This document shows, one piece after another, positions 47,859 through 59,850 of a DNA stretch of 64,000 bases. Each line of letters begins with the position of its first letter. The first letter of the stretch is position 1. Under the pieces are notes generated by a model. That model made no database searches, was not told where the DNA came from, and saw only the letters and a program-made list of their open reading frames with translations. Made by a program: the position numbers and the translations under genes. Source of the DNA: Megaustenia siamemsis (taxonomy: Eukaryota; Mollusca; Gastropoda; Stylommatophora; Ariophantidae); assembly GCA_032433765.1 (NCBI GenBank), contig JAVIAB010000049.1, forward strand, positions 21,270,779 through 21,334,778, read 5' to 3'.

Positions 47859-48925
47859 GTCCATACAACTACATAATGTGAATATGGGTCCGTTATTATT
47901 GGTTATTAGTTATGGAAGGCCTCGGTATCACAGCAAACAAATTAAAATCCATAATTGCTCAACCGCCCGTGCCAGTGGAATCATCCGAATTACTAACACA
48001 TCTCCCAAACAAAGAAAGGTAACTGTAGTCCCCGTCGTAGCAGTCTCAGCACACGCCAAAAGACATAAGGCGAAACCGCGCAGAAAGTGAACACAGTCAA
48101 CTGTTCCCTGTCATACGATATCATCATTCATCGTAAACAAGCAAAGGATATCGAAACAGGATCAAAACGGATGAGACACACAGCTCACGGTGTGCACAGA
48201 GCACTTAACTCAGTAGCTCCTGCAACAAGCCGGACTTGGAATATGAGGAAACTGCAAGAAGGAACACTTTTCAGACATAGCCTTCAATGGTTCCTGCCGC
48301 CTATCCACCATATACCATGGACGTTCGCGTCCTCCCGAAAATGATGATTGTCGTAGCACTTGATGATGTTATATGGGTCCGTACAACTATATAATGTGAA
48401 TTTGGGTCCATACAACTACATAATGTGAATATGGGTCCGTACAACTACTTAATGTGAATATGGGTCTGAACAACTACATAAAGTAAATATAGGTCTGAAC
48501 AACTGCATAAAGTGAATATGGGTCCATACAACTACATAAAGTGAATATGGGTCCGTACAACTACATAATGTGAATATGGGTCCATACAACTACATAATGT
48601 GAATATGGGTCCAAACAACTACATAAAGTGAATATGGGTCCGTACAACTACATAAAGTGAATATGGGTCCGTACAACTACATAATGTGAATATGGGTCCA
48701 TACAACTACATAATGTGAATATGGGTCCATACAACTAAATAAAGTGAATATGGGTCCATACAACAACATAAAGTGAATATGGGTCCATACTCATGTGAAT
48801 ATGGGTCAGTACAACTGCATAATGTGAATATGGGTCCGTACAACTGCATCATGTGAATATGGGTCCATACAACTGCATAATGTGAATATGGGTCCGTACA
48901 ACTGCATAATGTGAATATGGGTCTG
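47859..48925. repeat. 29-bp tandem array, about 20 copies, split by S6
   Basis: The unit holds 'gtgaatatgggtccgtacaa' and 'ctacataat'. One unit lies left of the S6 insertion (47859-47892), the rest right of it (48367-48925). Confidence 0.93.
47893..48366 (-). mobile_element. S6 repeat inserted in the 29-bp array
   Basis: It is inverted relative to 24366-24842, with the same end points: 'agttatggaaggcc' on the left and 'cacttgatgatg' on the right. Array sequence 'tatgggtccg' is present on both sides. A target-site duplication cannot be separated from the array period. No coding capacity. Confidence 0.88.
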
Positions 48926-48977
48926 AACAAGTCAGATCTCTCACTTCTTCTGTTAACATGTACAAAGTCTCACTGAT

Positions 48978-49004
48978 GTGTATATATATATATATATATA
49001 TATG
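48978..49004. repeat. TA microsatellite
   Basis: About 12 'ta' units. Confidence 0.95.
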
Positions 49005-49007
49005 CCA

Positions 49008-49395
49008 TGTAAGAAGAATGACAAAGAATCGTATTCCCAAACAAATATTGTAAGGCGAACTTAAGGATGGAAAGAGACCAAAGGGCAGACCAGTGCTGAG
49101 ATGTAAGGATGTTTGCAGGGCTTCCTGAGTGAATTTTCTATAAGTGAAAGGAACTGGGAAAATGTGGCTGCGGATCGTAGCACACGGAGAGAACATAAAA
49201 AATGGCACAGCAACTTTCAAGACAGTGCTGATGTCAAATTCAGAAGACAAAAGGCGCAAGAGAAAGGAGACAAGGCCAGGTACTGCAGGTACACCTTGCT
49301 TGTTCTGTGGATGGATCTGTCTGTCCAGGATTGGCAAATTCAGCCACGAGAAAAGATGTTCAGTAAAGCAGCACCCAGTATGAGACACTAATGCT
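49008..49395 (+). mobile_element. LINE-H reverse transcriptase C-terminus with zinc-finger tail
   Basis: It reads NRIPKQIL, GELKDGKRPKGRPVLRCKDVC, then after frame breaks RKETRPGTAGTPCLFCGW and the C-terminal C-x2-C-x12-H-x3-C motif ending at about 49365. This RIPKxxLYGEL-to-zinc-finger arrangement is common at the end of mollusc LINE proteins. Upstream parts are missing. Confidence 0.8.
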
Positions 49396-49454
49396 TTACC
49401 AAACTACTGACTTATCATGTTGCTTTAGACCAACCATCTGTCAAGGCGCCAAAG

Positions 49455-49458
<4 letters not shown>

Positions 49459-49551
<93 letters not shown>
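49459..49551. repeat. Long TA tract, palindromic
   Basis: About 45 'ta/at' units with one slip, bordered by 'aaaggccat' on the left and 'atggccctt' on the right, giving a near-perfect palindrome with potential for cruciform extrusion. It sits between two convergent LINE-H ends. Confidence 0.9.
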
Positions 49552-49553
<2 letters not shown>

Positions 49554-49574
49554 CCTTTTCGTCTTGTCAGACGG

Positions 49575-49775
49575 TCTAGTGGAGGCTATTGCGTATTTTT
49601 TTGAGGTATTGTTTTTGCCGAACAGCTTCTCTCGTGGCTAATTCTACCAATGTTTGACATACACACGCGGTCACATAATGAACAGGTCAGGCTCGCTGGT
49701 CCACAGGGTTTACCATCCTTTTTCATGAGTCTCTTCTCTTCTAAGTCCTGTCTTAGAACATATATATATATAAAT
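49575..49775 (-). mobile_element. LINE-H C-terminal fragment, opposite strand
   Basis: The minus strand reads KKDGKPCGPASLTCSLCDR and the C-x2-C-x12-H-x3-C motif ending in SHERSCSAK. It is the same zinc-finger tail as the plus-strand copy at 49008-49395, convergent with it across the TA tract. Confidence 0.75.
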
Positions 49776-49849
49776 GAAATACATACAGCCATTTCTCAAC
49801 TTAGATAGAATTATGTTCTAAAAAATTCATAGTAAATTAGTAATATAAG

Positions 49850-49955
49850 TAAAAAAGTAAAGTACCCCCGTCATGCCAAGTGGCGTATAGGGAAAATATG
49901 GTGTTAGTGACCATAAATTTTACAGACCTTCGGCACATGATTTTTGGGGTAAAGT
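49850..49955 (-). mobile_element. SINE S2 tail fragment
   Basis: The minus strand matches 34750-34850 ('gaaggtctgtaaaatttatg', 'actaacaccatatt', 'cttggcatgacgggggtac'). It carries the amplifiable 42-bp segment once. Confidence 0.8.
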
Positions 49956-50060
49956 GAAATTAGTAATATAGTACATGATATCTTCAATACAACCAAGAAT
50001 GTCATTTTTCTATCAGCCTCCATCACTACAATCCAGTCCAATTTTGGATATAACTTCCAA

Positions 50061-50125
50061 AATCTATCTATCTATTGTACTTTTGAGCCGAAGACGGCAC
50101 ATAGGGCAGAACCACAATCTCAAAA
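50061..50125 (-). mobile_element. LINE-E 3' end scrap
   Basis: 'Tctatctatctattg' followed by 'cttttgagccgaagacggca' matches the LINE-E terminus at 62775-62825. Only the last ~60 bp are present. Confidence 0.6.
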
Positions 50126-50696
50126 ACAAAAACCTTGCGTGCCAAAGTGGCACATTTTGCAGAGATCACTGCTCTAAAATATATGGTGTTGTTTCCATAA
50201 CAATACTTTGTACAATGACAGCTTGTCAAGCCATCGATCAACCTCCTTAGTTGCCTCTTATGACATGCCTGGAAGGTCACAGTGTCACTATTCTTTACTT
50301 CCCTCATAATGAGGCCCCAGTAACACACAGGAATACAGTACAATTAATAACGAAACATACATTGCTAAATATAGAAAAGGATCCACTCATATTTCTGAAA
50401 AATATTAACTCGAATGATCTTAAGTCGCGGTATGTCTGCATAATTATTATTTTATTTTGATTAAACTGATTTTAGATAAATAGTTTCATGCTGATGTCGG
50501 ATGTGTTGGGCCAAAAGGCGCAAATATCACAGTTATACTGTAAACCACAACACAACGCAAACACGTCTACTTAACGTTCTTTTAAGGGCGGATGATGAAA
50601 GGGTACACTCCTTAAGTTATCGGGTGAACGCAAGCAAGCAAGATAAATAGAAAAAGAAGATTCACAAATTGAAATATTATTCTTGGGTTTTACGTT
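50126..50696. other. Unannotated DNA
   Basis: Short frames without recognisable motifs. No repeat with another copy in the window was noticed. Confidence 0.5.
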
Positions 50697-50880
50697 CTCT
50701 TATGGGAGAGTGGGAGACATTGTCACTTTCCAAAAGAGGTTGATGTGGGTTCGAGTCATGGTAGTGTAAACAATTTTTTTTCTTCAGTAGAGGGTGAAAT
50801 AAAAACTCTGATCAGAACACCTTGTGGTGAATGTACTGGAGCATACTGCCTTTATTCTCCAGCTAGAAATGAAATAAATG
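50697..50880 (+). mobile_element. SINE S4, copy 2
   Basis: B box 'gggttcgagtc' near 50749, then 'gggtgaaataaaaactctga' and 'ctgcctttattctcc', shared in order with 4790-5005. The A box region 'gagagtgggagac' is degenerate. Confidence 0.6.
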
Positions 50881-50984
50881 CCATAATGATAGGTGATGAT
50901 TCTGTAGTTTTATTTTTCATAGTTCATAAGGCTCAATGCATTCAATGTATGATGCCAGCACCGTATTCTTGACATCAGCTAGAA

Positions 50985-51350
50985 ATGTGGCAAAGGTAGA
51001 GGTCCTCACACTCACAGGCCTCCCGAACATCTACACGCTGCTCAAACAATGTAGGTTACGTTGGCTTGGCCACTTACACCGTATGGCTACATACCAACAA
51101 ATATACTCTACGGACATCTAGCAAATGGCAAAAGAACTAGGACTGATACTCCAATTTACAGATGCATGTAAACTTGACATGAAGACTCTGAACATAAATC
51201 CTGCAGCCTGGGAAGAGATAGTTCCAGACCGCAATCTTTGGAAACACACTCCAAAGCTCTAAGATACAAAGAAAAAGGGATTAGACTGCGGAGAAAAGAA
51301 AAAATAACATATCCTAGGGGCGCTGAAAAATCTATAGTCAACTACGACTG
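50985..51350 (+). mobile_element. LINE-H reverse transcriptase C-terminal remnant
   Basis: It reads LTGLPNIYTLLKQCRLRWLG then HLHRM, a frame break, and further on CKLDMKTLNINPAAWEEIV and DRNLWKH, the ordered signatures that precede the zinc-finger tail in this LINE type. The tail itself is absent. Confidence 0.8.
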
Positions 51351-51464
51351 AGGCTACTAATCTAGCAATTAATCCTACATTACAATATTGTAGTGAAATT
51401 TTCCGCATGAAAGCATAAATTCCTCAACATTAAAGATGTTTCAGTATTCAAACATTAATCCCCT

Positions 51465-51650
51465 TCCCCTCCCTTTGTGTACCTTCCTAATTAGCACTTC
51501 TGGTGACCCCTGTGTGTTTAATTTAATTCCATTTCTGTTGGAATTTCTTTTTTATTTTCTTTATTTTTTATTTTAGGTCGTGAGATATATTGTTTAATGT
51601 GAAAAAAAAAAATCACAAATTTTCAAGAAATAGGCAGTTTTTCCTTTATT
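51465..51650 (+). repeat. Dispersed repeat of unknown class
   Basis: It shares 'taccttcctaattag', 'ggtgacccctgtgtg' and 'cacaaattttcaagaaat' with the minus strand at 45400-45600. No SINE box or ORF. Confidence 0.45.
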
Positions 51651-52399
51651 TATTAATTTTTTTTGTTGCTGTGATCAGGGATATTTTCCTGGTCATCGGC
51701 AGACATCAAACAACCCGTTGTGACTCGGGAAGCACAGCGAATAACGTTATGTGGTCGCCGAACATACTGACAGACTTGCAGCAACCGTACCAATAGACAT
51801 TGTAACACGTCCGGTCCACGAAGTGAAACTCACATCATAAATCAACCTGAGCCAGGAATTTCAAGTCCCCCAACCCACATTTTGCCTAGTGTGAACTCAC
51901 GGTAAAAAAAAAAAAAAACCTTATACTTTGAAGTATTAAACAAAAAACTAGCCACAACAACACAAATATAATAAAGAAAGACAGAAATTAAATTATCACT
52001 GTGGAGAAAAATACTCAAAATGTCATTGGTAAGGCAACTAATGTTAAGTTTTCTGAAAAGATTTTGCCAACTTTTTGAAATAGCATAGAAGATTCCTTCC
52101 AGGACAATGGAGTTTGTATATTGTGCTGAGATCATTTTGTTTACTTATGCAATTTATACATTATGAGAATTGTTATATGTTAACAATATAAGTAAAACGA
52201 AGTAATATGAATATTATGATTTCATATCAAGGTAACTTTTGTAACTTAACGTAAAACTTTCATTTTTTTTTCTGCCATACGTCACCTTAACACCAACCAT
52301 TTGCTTCATTTCAAAATCATTAGTAAGAGTAAATGATTAAATGTGAATGTGAGTATTACAGATGTTTACAAGTTTTCATTTCTTTCTCATGTCAATTTC
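51651..52399. other. AT-rich DNA, no gene seen
   Basis: A poly-A run at about 51903-51918 is the only obvious feature. Confidence 0.5.
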
Positions 52400-54480
52400 A
52401 TTTCATTAACAAATTTTACTGCATAATTATTGTGCACAGTTTTGGCTTAATTGTTATGATTTTCTACACATATGTTGTGCACAATTTTTTATATAATTAT
52501 TGTGCACAGTTTTGGCTTAATTGTTATGATTTTCTTCACATCTGTAGTGTACAATTTTCTACATAATTATTGTGCGCAATTTTGGCTTAATTATGATTTT
52601 CTAAATGTATGTTCCACATAATTTTCTACATAATTATTCTGTGCAATTCCCTGCATAATTAGAGTGTGCAATTTTCTGCTTACTTAGAGTGTGTAATTTT
52701 CTGCATAATTAGAGTGTGTAATTTTCTGTATAATTAGAGTGTGCAATTTTCTGCTTACTTAGAGTGTGTAATTTTCTGCATAATTAGAGTGTGTAATTTT
52801 CTGTATAATTAGAGTGTGTAATTTTCTGCATAATTAGAGTGTGTAATTTGCTGCATAATTAGAGTGTGCAATTTTCTGCATAATTAGAGTGTGTAATTTG
52901 CTGCATAATTAGAGTGTGTAATTTGCTGCATAATTAGAGTGTGAAATTTTCTGCATAATTAGAGTGTGTAATTTTCTGCATAATTAGAATGTAATTTTCT
53001 GCATAATTAAAGTGCAATTTTCTGCATAATTAGAATGTGCAGTTGTCTACATAAAGTGTTAAATTTTCTGCATAATTAGAGTATACAATTTTCAGCATAA
53101 TTAGAGTGTGCAATTTTCTCCATAATTAGAGTGCAATTTTCTGAATAATTAGAGTGTAATTTTCTGCATAATTAGAATGAAATTTTCTGCATAATAAGAG
53201 TGTACAATTTTCTGCATAATTAGAGTGTGCAATTTTCTGCATAATTAGAGTGTAATTTTCTCCATAATTAGAGTGCAATTTTCTGAATAATTAGAGTGCA
53301 ATTTTCTTTATAATTAGAGTGTGTAATTTTCTGCATAAATATAGTGTGTCATTTTCTGCATAATTAGAGTGAAATTTTCTGCACAATTAGAGTGTAATTT
53401 TCTGCATAATTAGAGTGTAATTTTCTGCATAATTAGAGTGCAATTTTCTGCACAATTAGAGTGTAATTTTCTGCATAATTAGAGTGCATAATTTTCTGCA
53501 TAATTAGAGTGTAATTTTCTGCATAATAAGAGTGCATAATTTTCTGCACAATTAGAGTGTATTTTTCTGCATAATTAGAGTGCGTAATTTTATGCATAAT
53601 TAGAGTGCATAATTTTCTACACAATTAGAGAGTCATTTTCTGCATAATTAGAGTGTAATTTTCTGCATATATAGAGTGTAATTTTCTGCATAATTAAAGT
53701 GTGTAATTTTCTGCATAATTAGAGTGTGTAATTTTCTGCATAATTAGAATTTATAATTTTCTGCATAATTAGAATGTGAAATTGTCTGCATAATTAGAAT
53801 GTGCAATTTTCTGCATAATTAGAGTGTAATTTTCTCCATAATTAGAGTGCAATTTTCTGAATAATTAGAGTGCAATTTTCTGTATAATTAGAGTGTGTAA
53901 TTTTCTGCATAAATATAGTGTGTCATTTTCTGCATAATTAGAGTGAAATTTTCTGCACAATTAGAGTGTAATTTTCTGCATAATTAGAGTGTAATTTTCT
54001 GCATAATTAGAGTGCAATTTTCTGCACAATTAGAGTGTAATTTTCTGCATAATTAGAGTGCATAATTTTCTGCATAATTAGAGTGTAATTTTCTGCATAA
54101 TAAGAGTGCATAATTTTCTGCACAATTAGAGTGTATTTTTCTGCATAATTAGAGTGTGTAATTTTATGCATAATTAGAGTGCATAATTTTCTGCACAATT
54201 AGAGTGTCATTTTCTGCATAATTAGAGTGTAATTTTCTGCATATATAGAGTGTAATTTTCTGCATAATTAAAGTGTGTAATTTTCTGCATAATTAGAGTG
54301 TGTAATTTTCTGCATAATTAGAATTTATAATTTTCTGCATAATTAGAATGTGAAATTGTCTGCATAATTAGAATGTGCAATTTTCTGCATAATTAGAGCA
54401 TGAAATTTCCTGCATAATTAGAGTGTACAATTTTCTGTATAATTAAAGTGTGCATTTTCTGCATAAATTGTGCATTGTTC
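52400..54480. repeat. About 25-bp tandem array with a 574-bp higher-order duplication
   Basis: The core unit is 'attttctgcataattagagt' plus a variable gtgta/gtgca/gt end, so unit length slides between about 21 and 27. The left flank (52420-52620) has longer, older units with 'attattgtgcacagttttgg'. A 574-bp segment (about 53226-53799) is repeated next to itself (53800-54373) with only a handful of differences. Diverged units extend to about 54870. Confidence 0.93.
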
Positions 54481-54879
54481 TTCATATTATGCAAGTTCTC
54501 ATAATTATTGTGCATTTTTTTAAAAACATAAATATAGTACCCATTTTCAGCAAAATTTTAGCATATTTTTTCTAAGCATTAGCTTAGTTATTATGTATTA
54601 CTTTTTTTAACAATCATCATTTTTCACATATACTAGTAGCACACATTTTCATGCATAATTATTCTGAGATTTCTTTTTTCCTTCATAATAATTGAGCACT
54701 ACTACTCCAAATAAATATTAGAAACATCCTGCATGTAATAACATAATTCTACAAAAACGTGCAAAACTCTATATAAATGTTGTATACGTCATTCTGTATA
54801 ACCGTTGTGCACAGTTATTTATAATCACAGTAAAAGCATACATTTTAGTTCGATCTGCAAACAACTGTGAGTTCACCTA

Positions 54880-55125
54880 TACACATAATTGACTAAAGGC
54901 AAACTGTACAAAGAAGGTAGGTTGTCAGAGCTGATTAAAGTATTCACCAATTCACCAGGAGGACAACTCCCGACTATGGTGAATTTTGTTTCCTTCATTA
55001 ACAAAACCCCAGGGTTCACCCAACATTTGATGATGGTTAATATATTTTTTATTGAAAAGTAGAGTGGTTTGGAATAATGCTGACCACTTTCCCTATAAAT
55101 TTGAATGTTGTAGGCTCCCTCCATG
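54880..55125 (+). mobile_element. SINE S2-like, diverged
   Basis: 'Agggttcacccaacatttga', 'attgaaaagtagagtgg' and 'gctgaccactttccctata' follow the S2 order. The tRNA head is poorly preserved. Confidence 0.5.
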
Positions 55126-55130
55126 CCTTG

Positions 55131-55462
55131 ACAGGTAAAGGTAAGGTAAAGTATGAGAGTTTACACCCATATGTGCTAGCCGCCTATCAGAAGTGTTTGG
55201 AGACTTCTGGATAGTGTCGCTTCAAGCATCAAAACTCACGATGCGAGGGGGCTTTCCTCGCCTTCCCAGAATACTACCCTGGTGGTACCCATTTCTGATA
55301 GCGGCTGAGTAGACCCAGGCAGGGGAATTTTTTTTTTCAACCGGGAATTTTTTTTTTTCAACCACGAGTACAACTCACATTGCTTCCAGCGGGAATCGAA
55401 CATGGGTTGTCCGAACATTGGTAGCTCAGTCGGGTGGTTTCCCAACTAGCCTACCGAGGCCT
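55131..55462 (-). mobile_element. SINE S1, copy 3
   Basis: It shares 'gatagtgtcgcttcaagcat', 'ggtacccatttctga' and 'gggaatcgaacatgggttgt' with the other S1 copies. A short internal duplication ('caaccgggaattttttttt') is present. Confidence 0.85.
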
Positions 55463-55467
55463 CCATT

Positions 55468-55712
55468 AACAGGCATATGGGACATATGATGTTAGTGACT
55501 ACATTTAACCAATGGCTAATCATTGAATGTTGTGGTTAGTATCATACAAGACCACCTTTACTTCCCTGAAAAAATCTCCAGTACCCATTTTTAAGAGGCA
55601 GGGTGAACCTCAAAGCCTTATTGGTTCAAAAATAGTTTGGCACATCTGGGGACTGAACCTGGTCAATATCAATCAAGCACACTAAAATCTTAGCCACTGA
55701 GGGTCCCCCCAT
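55468..55712 (-). mobile_element. SINE S3, copy 2
   Basis: On the minus strand, 'gtggctaagattttagtg' replaces a cleaner A box, and B-box-like 'aggttcagtcccc' follows. The body has 'aatgggtactgg' and 'agggaagtaaaggtgg'. It lies immediately next to S1 in the same orientation. Confidence 0.7.
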
Positions 55713-55784
55713 AAATATGCAATAAAAGAAGAAACTGAAGGGGTTTCCTAACATATATCACTTGGGACTTAAATATTAAAACTC

Positions 55785-56365
55785 AATGTACCAGGCCACT
55801 TTGTTAACCTCAGACAAAAGATCTACAAGAGAGGTGAGGTGCAGAATGGCTCAGGCAAAAGCAGCTTTCCAAAAAATGAGGAAGATACCATGCAATCCAT
55901 TTTTGACAATAGAAACAAGAAAAAGAGTTCTTAAATGTTATGCAGTCTTAACATATGGATGTGAATCATGGACAATAGGACAACAGACAAGAAAATCACT
56001 GGAGTCTGTAGAAATGTGGGGTTTTACAGAAGAATGTTGAGAATACCATGGACAGCTAAGAAGAGTAATGAAGACCTTCTGAAAGAGGCCAAAGCAAAAA
56101 GAGAGCTAATTTCCAATAGTTGGAAGAAACAATCATCATTTTTTGGCCATGTAATGAGAAGAGAACAACTGGAATATATTGTAACAACTGGGAAAATTAA
56201 GGGATGAAGAGATAGAGGGAAGCAAAGAGAAAAGATACCAGACAGCCTAAGAGAATGGCTTGGCAGAAGGTCCACAACAGAAATGATAAATAACTGTCGA
56301 GATTGAAAGTTGTGGTGAGACATGATCACATACGCCAGCAGGCCCTGTACTTGATGGTGATGATT
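55785..56365 (+). mobile_element. LINE-A reverse transcriptase C-terminal remnant
   Basis: It reads KRSTREVRCRMAQAKAAFQK, then LTYGCESWTIGQQTRK, RRMLRIPWTAKKSNEDLLKE and AKAKRELISN in overlapping frames, then RREQLEYIVTTGKIKG and 'gacatgatcacatacgccag' near the 3' end. The domain order is that of LINE ORF2 C-termini. Frame shifts at about 55945 and 56025 break it. Confidence 0.85.
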
Positions 56366-56559
56366 ACGCCACAGAATCTGGAGGTGAGGCGCCAGTGCCC
56401 TTTCTTGATGTTACCTTCTCTTACTCAGCAAGTAGGTCGGCTGGAAAGCGCTGGCCGAAGATATGAACCAATATTTGCTTTATTGCTAAGTCAGTATAAA
56501 AACTGATACTGAAAATATTTTCAAAGGATACACACATTTAAAGATAACAGTCTGAGTTA

Positions 56560-56885
56560 CATTTTGTACACTGACTGGAATAACAAGATCACAAAAAAGG
56601 AAAATCTGGGAAAGAACAGAAGGGACAATCTATGAACAGATTATGTATAGAAAATAGAGATGGAATGGACATACTTTAGGAAAACTTGATGGTAGCATAG
56701 CAAGATTGATGTTGTCATGGAACCACCCACAGGGGAAGAGAAAATATGGAAGGCCCAGAAATATAGAGAAAAGATGACTTGAAAATCCTCAAGGCCAGTA
56801 ATTTGGCTGGAAGGAAGTAGATGAAAAAGTCCAGAGACCTTGTCTGCGCCAGTGCTCCCTACTGGGGGCATGAAGATCTTTGATT
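56560..56885 (+). mobile_element. LINE-I C-terminal remnant
   Basis: With frame corrections it reads RWNGHTLGKLDGSIARLM, SWNHPQGKRKYGRPRN, then a Trp-containing end (WKEVDEKVQRPCLRQ). The order agrees with the terminal basic region of LINE reverse transcriptases. It is strongly decayed. Confidence 0.65.
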
Positions 56886-57499
56886 GAATGATTAAACCTC
56901 CTAATTCCTCATACACCAGTGAACACAACATGCATATTTTACTTACATATAATTGCACATGATTATGTGCATAACCTAGAGGTATTAAATCAAAACAATC
57001 ATGAACACATTTAACTGCAGAATCGTTGTATACAAATATCTGCATAATACAATGAGGAAAACATGAATAACATATAAGGTGAAAATACTGATAAACACAA
57101 AAACATGAGAAAAAAAATCACCAAAATGTGTACTTGGATAGATACTGTGTATGAGCCGAAAGCAAAGAAATTAAAACTAAAAATTAAAGTAAAAGAAATA
57201 ACATTCACAACAATATAATTGACAGCAAAATAAATACAGATAATGTAGTTGAACTTTCAATATACTGTTGTTGTTGTTTTGTTCGATACAATAGTATTAC
57301 TATTTTCAGAAATCTCAAAACAGCAATGTCACTTTATTAAGCAAGCAATCTAAGAAACATAAATCTAGTTGTTCTCTGCAATTTTAGCACAGCAGCAGCA
57401 TTATCATACAAAGAAATATCAGCAAAACTGCTGAATATTTAACATTAACACCAGATTCAATAAACTTACAATAAAAGGCCCTACATGTTCATCAATTTA
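56886..57499. other. AT-rich DNA, no gene seen
   Basis: Short frames such as 57011-57208 (-) are hydrophobic by base composition and have no motif. Confidence 0.55.
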
Positions 57500-59850
57500 A
57501 TCAAGCGACACACTCAGCGATCTAATCAAAAGACACATTTGCCAATCTAATCAAAAGACACATTCGCCAATCTAATCAAAAGACACATTCGGCAATCTAA
57601 TCAAAAGACACATTCGCCAATCTAGTCAAAAGACACATTTGCCAATCTAATCAAAAGACACATTCGCCAATCTAATCAAAAGACACATTTGCCAATCTAA
57701 TCAAAAGACACATTCGCCAATCTAGTCAAAAGACACATTTGCCAATTTAATCAAAAGACACATTCACCAATCTAATCAAAAGACACATTCGTTAATCTAA
57801 TCAAAAGACACATTTGTCAATCTAATCAAAAGACACATTCGCCAATCTAGTCAAAAGACACATTTGCCAATTTAATCAAAAGACACATTCACCAATCTAA
57901 TCAAATGACACATTCACCAATCTAATCAAAAGACACATTCGTTAATCTAATCAAAAGACACATTTGTCAATCTAATCAAAAGACACATTCGCCAATCTAG
58001 TCAAAAGACACATTTGCCAATTTAATCAAAAGACACATTCACCAATCTAATCAAATGACACATTCGCCAATCTAATCAAAAGACACATTCAACAATCTAA
58101 TCAAAAGACACATTCAACAATCTAATCAAAAGACACACTCACCAATCTAATCAAAAGACACATTCGCCAATCTAATCAAAAGACACATTCAACAATCTAA
58201 TCAAAAGACACATTCAACAATCTAATCAAAAGACACATTCGTTAATCTAATCAAAAGATACACTCACCAATCTAATCAAAAGACACACAGAGCAATCTAA
58301 TCAAAAGACACATTCACCAATCTAATCAAAAGACACATTCACCAATCTAATCAAAAGACACACTGAACAATCTAATCAAAAGACACACAGAGCAATCTAA
58401 TCAAAAGACACACACAGCAATCTAATCAAAAGACACATTCAACAATCTAATCAAAAGACACATTCACCAATCTAATCAAAAGACACATTCACCAATCTAA
58501 TCAAAAGACACACTGAACAATCTAATCAAAAGACACACAGAGCAATCTAATCAAAAGACACACACAGCAATCTAATCAAAAGACACATTCAACAATCTAA
58601 TCAAAAGACACATTCGTTAATCTAATCAAAAGACACACTCAACAATCTAATCAAAAGACATACTCACCAATCTAATCAAAAGACACATTTGCCAATTTAA
58701 TCAAAAGACACATTCACCAATCTAATCAAATGACACATTCGCCAATCTAATCAAAAGACACATTCAACAATCTAATCAAAAGACACACTCACCAATCTAA
58801 TCAAAAGACACATTCGCCAATCTAATCAAAAGACACATTCAACAATCTAATCAAAAGACACATTCAACAATCTAATCAAAAGACACATTCGTTAATCTAA
58901 TCAAAAGATACACTCACCAATCTAATCAAAAGACACATTCACCAATCTAATCAAAAGACACATTCACCAATCTAATCAAAAGACACACTCAACAATCTAA
59001 TCAAAAGACACACAGAGCAATCTAATCAAAAGACACACACAGCAATCTAATCAAAAGACACATTCAACAATCTAATCAAAAGATACATTCGTTAATCTAA
59101 TCAAAAGACACACTCAACAATCTAATCAAAAGACATACTCACCAATCTAATCAAAAGACACATTCACCAATCTAATCAAAAGACACATTCAACAATCTAA
59201 TCAAAAGACACATTCAACAATCTAATCAAAAGACACATTCGTTAATCTAATCAAAAGATACACTCACCAATCTAATCAAAAGACACATTCACCAATCTAA
59301 TCAAAAGACACATTCACCAATCTAATCAAAAGACACACTCAACAATCTAATCAAAAGACACACAGAGCAATCTAATCAAAAGACACACACAGCAATCTAA
59401 TCAAAAGAGACATTCAACAATCTAATCAAAAGATACATTCGTTAATCTAATCAAAAGACACACTCAACAATCTAATCAAAAGACATACTCACCAATCTAA
59501 TCAAAAGACACATTCACCAATCTAATCAAAAGACACACTCAGCAATCTAATCAAAAGACACATTCACCTATCTAATCAAAAGACACACTCAGCAATCTAA
59601 TCAAAAGACACATTCACCAATCTAATCAAAAGACACACTCAGCAATCTAATCAAAAGACACACAGAGCAATCTAATCAAAAGACACACACAGCAATCTAA
59701 TCAAAAGACACATTCACCTATCTAATCAAAAGACACACTCACCAATCTAATCAAAAGACACATTCACCAATCTGATCAAAAGACACACTCAGCAATCTAA
59801 CCAAAAGACACATTCACTTATCTAATCAAAAGACACACACTACTTAGCAA
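57500..59850. repeat. 25-bp tandem array, about 94 copies
   Basis: The unit is 'tctaatcaaaagacacattc' plus a variable five bases (gccaa, accaa, aacaa, gttaa). Linked variants ('cattcgttaatc' then 'agatacactcaccaatc') recur at about 58238, 58888 and 59238, showing block duplications (350 and 650 bp). Confidence 0.96.

Noticed and set aside
48087..48344. Basic 85- to 95-residue frames near 47.8-48.3 kb
   Set aside because: They lie in the S6 repeat. Other S6 copies do not conserve the frame.
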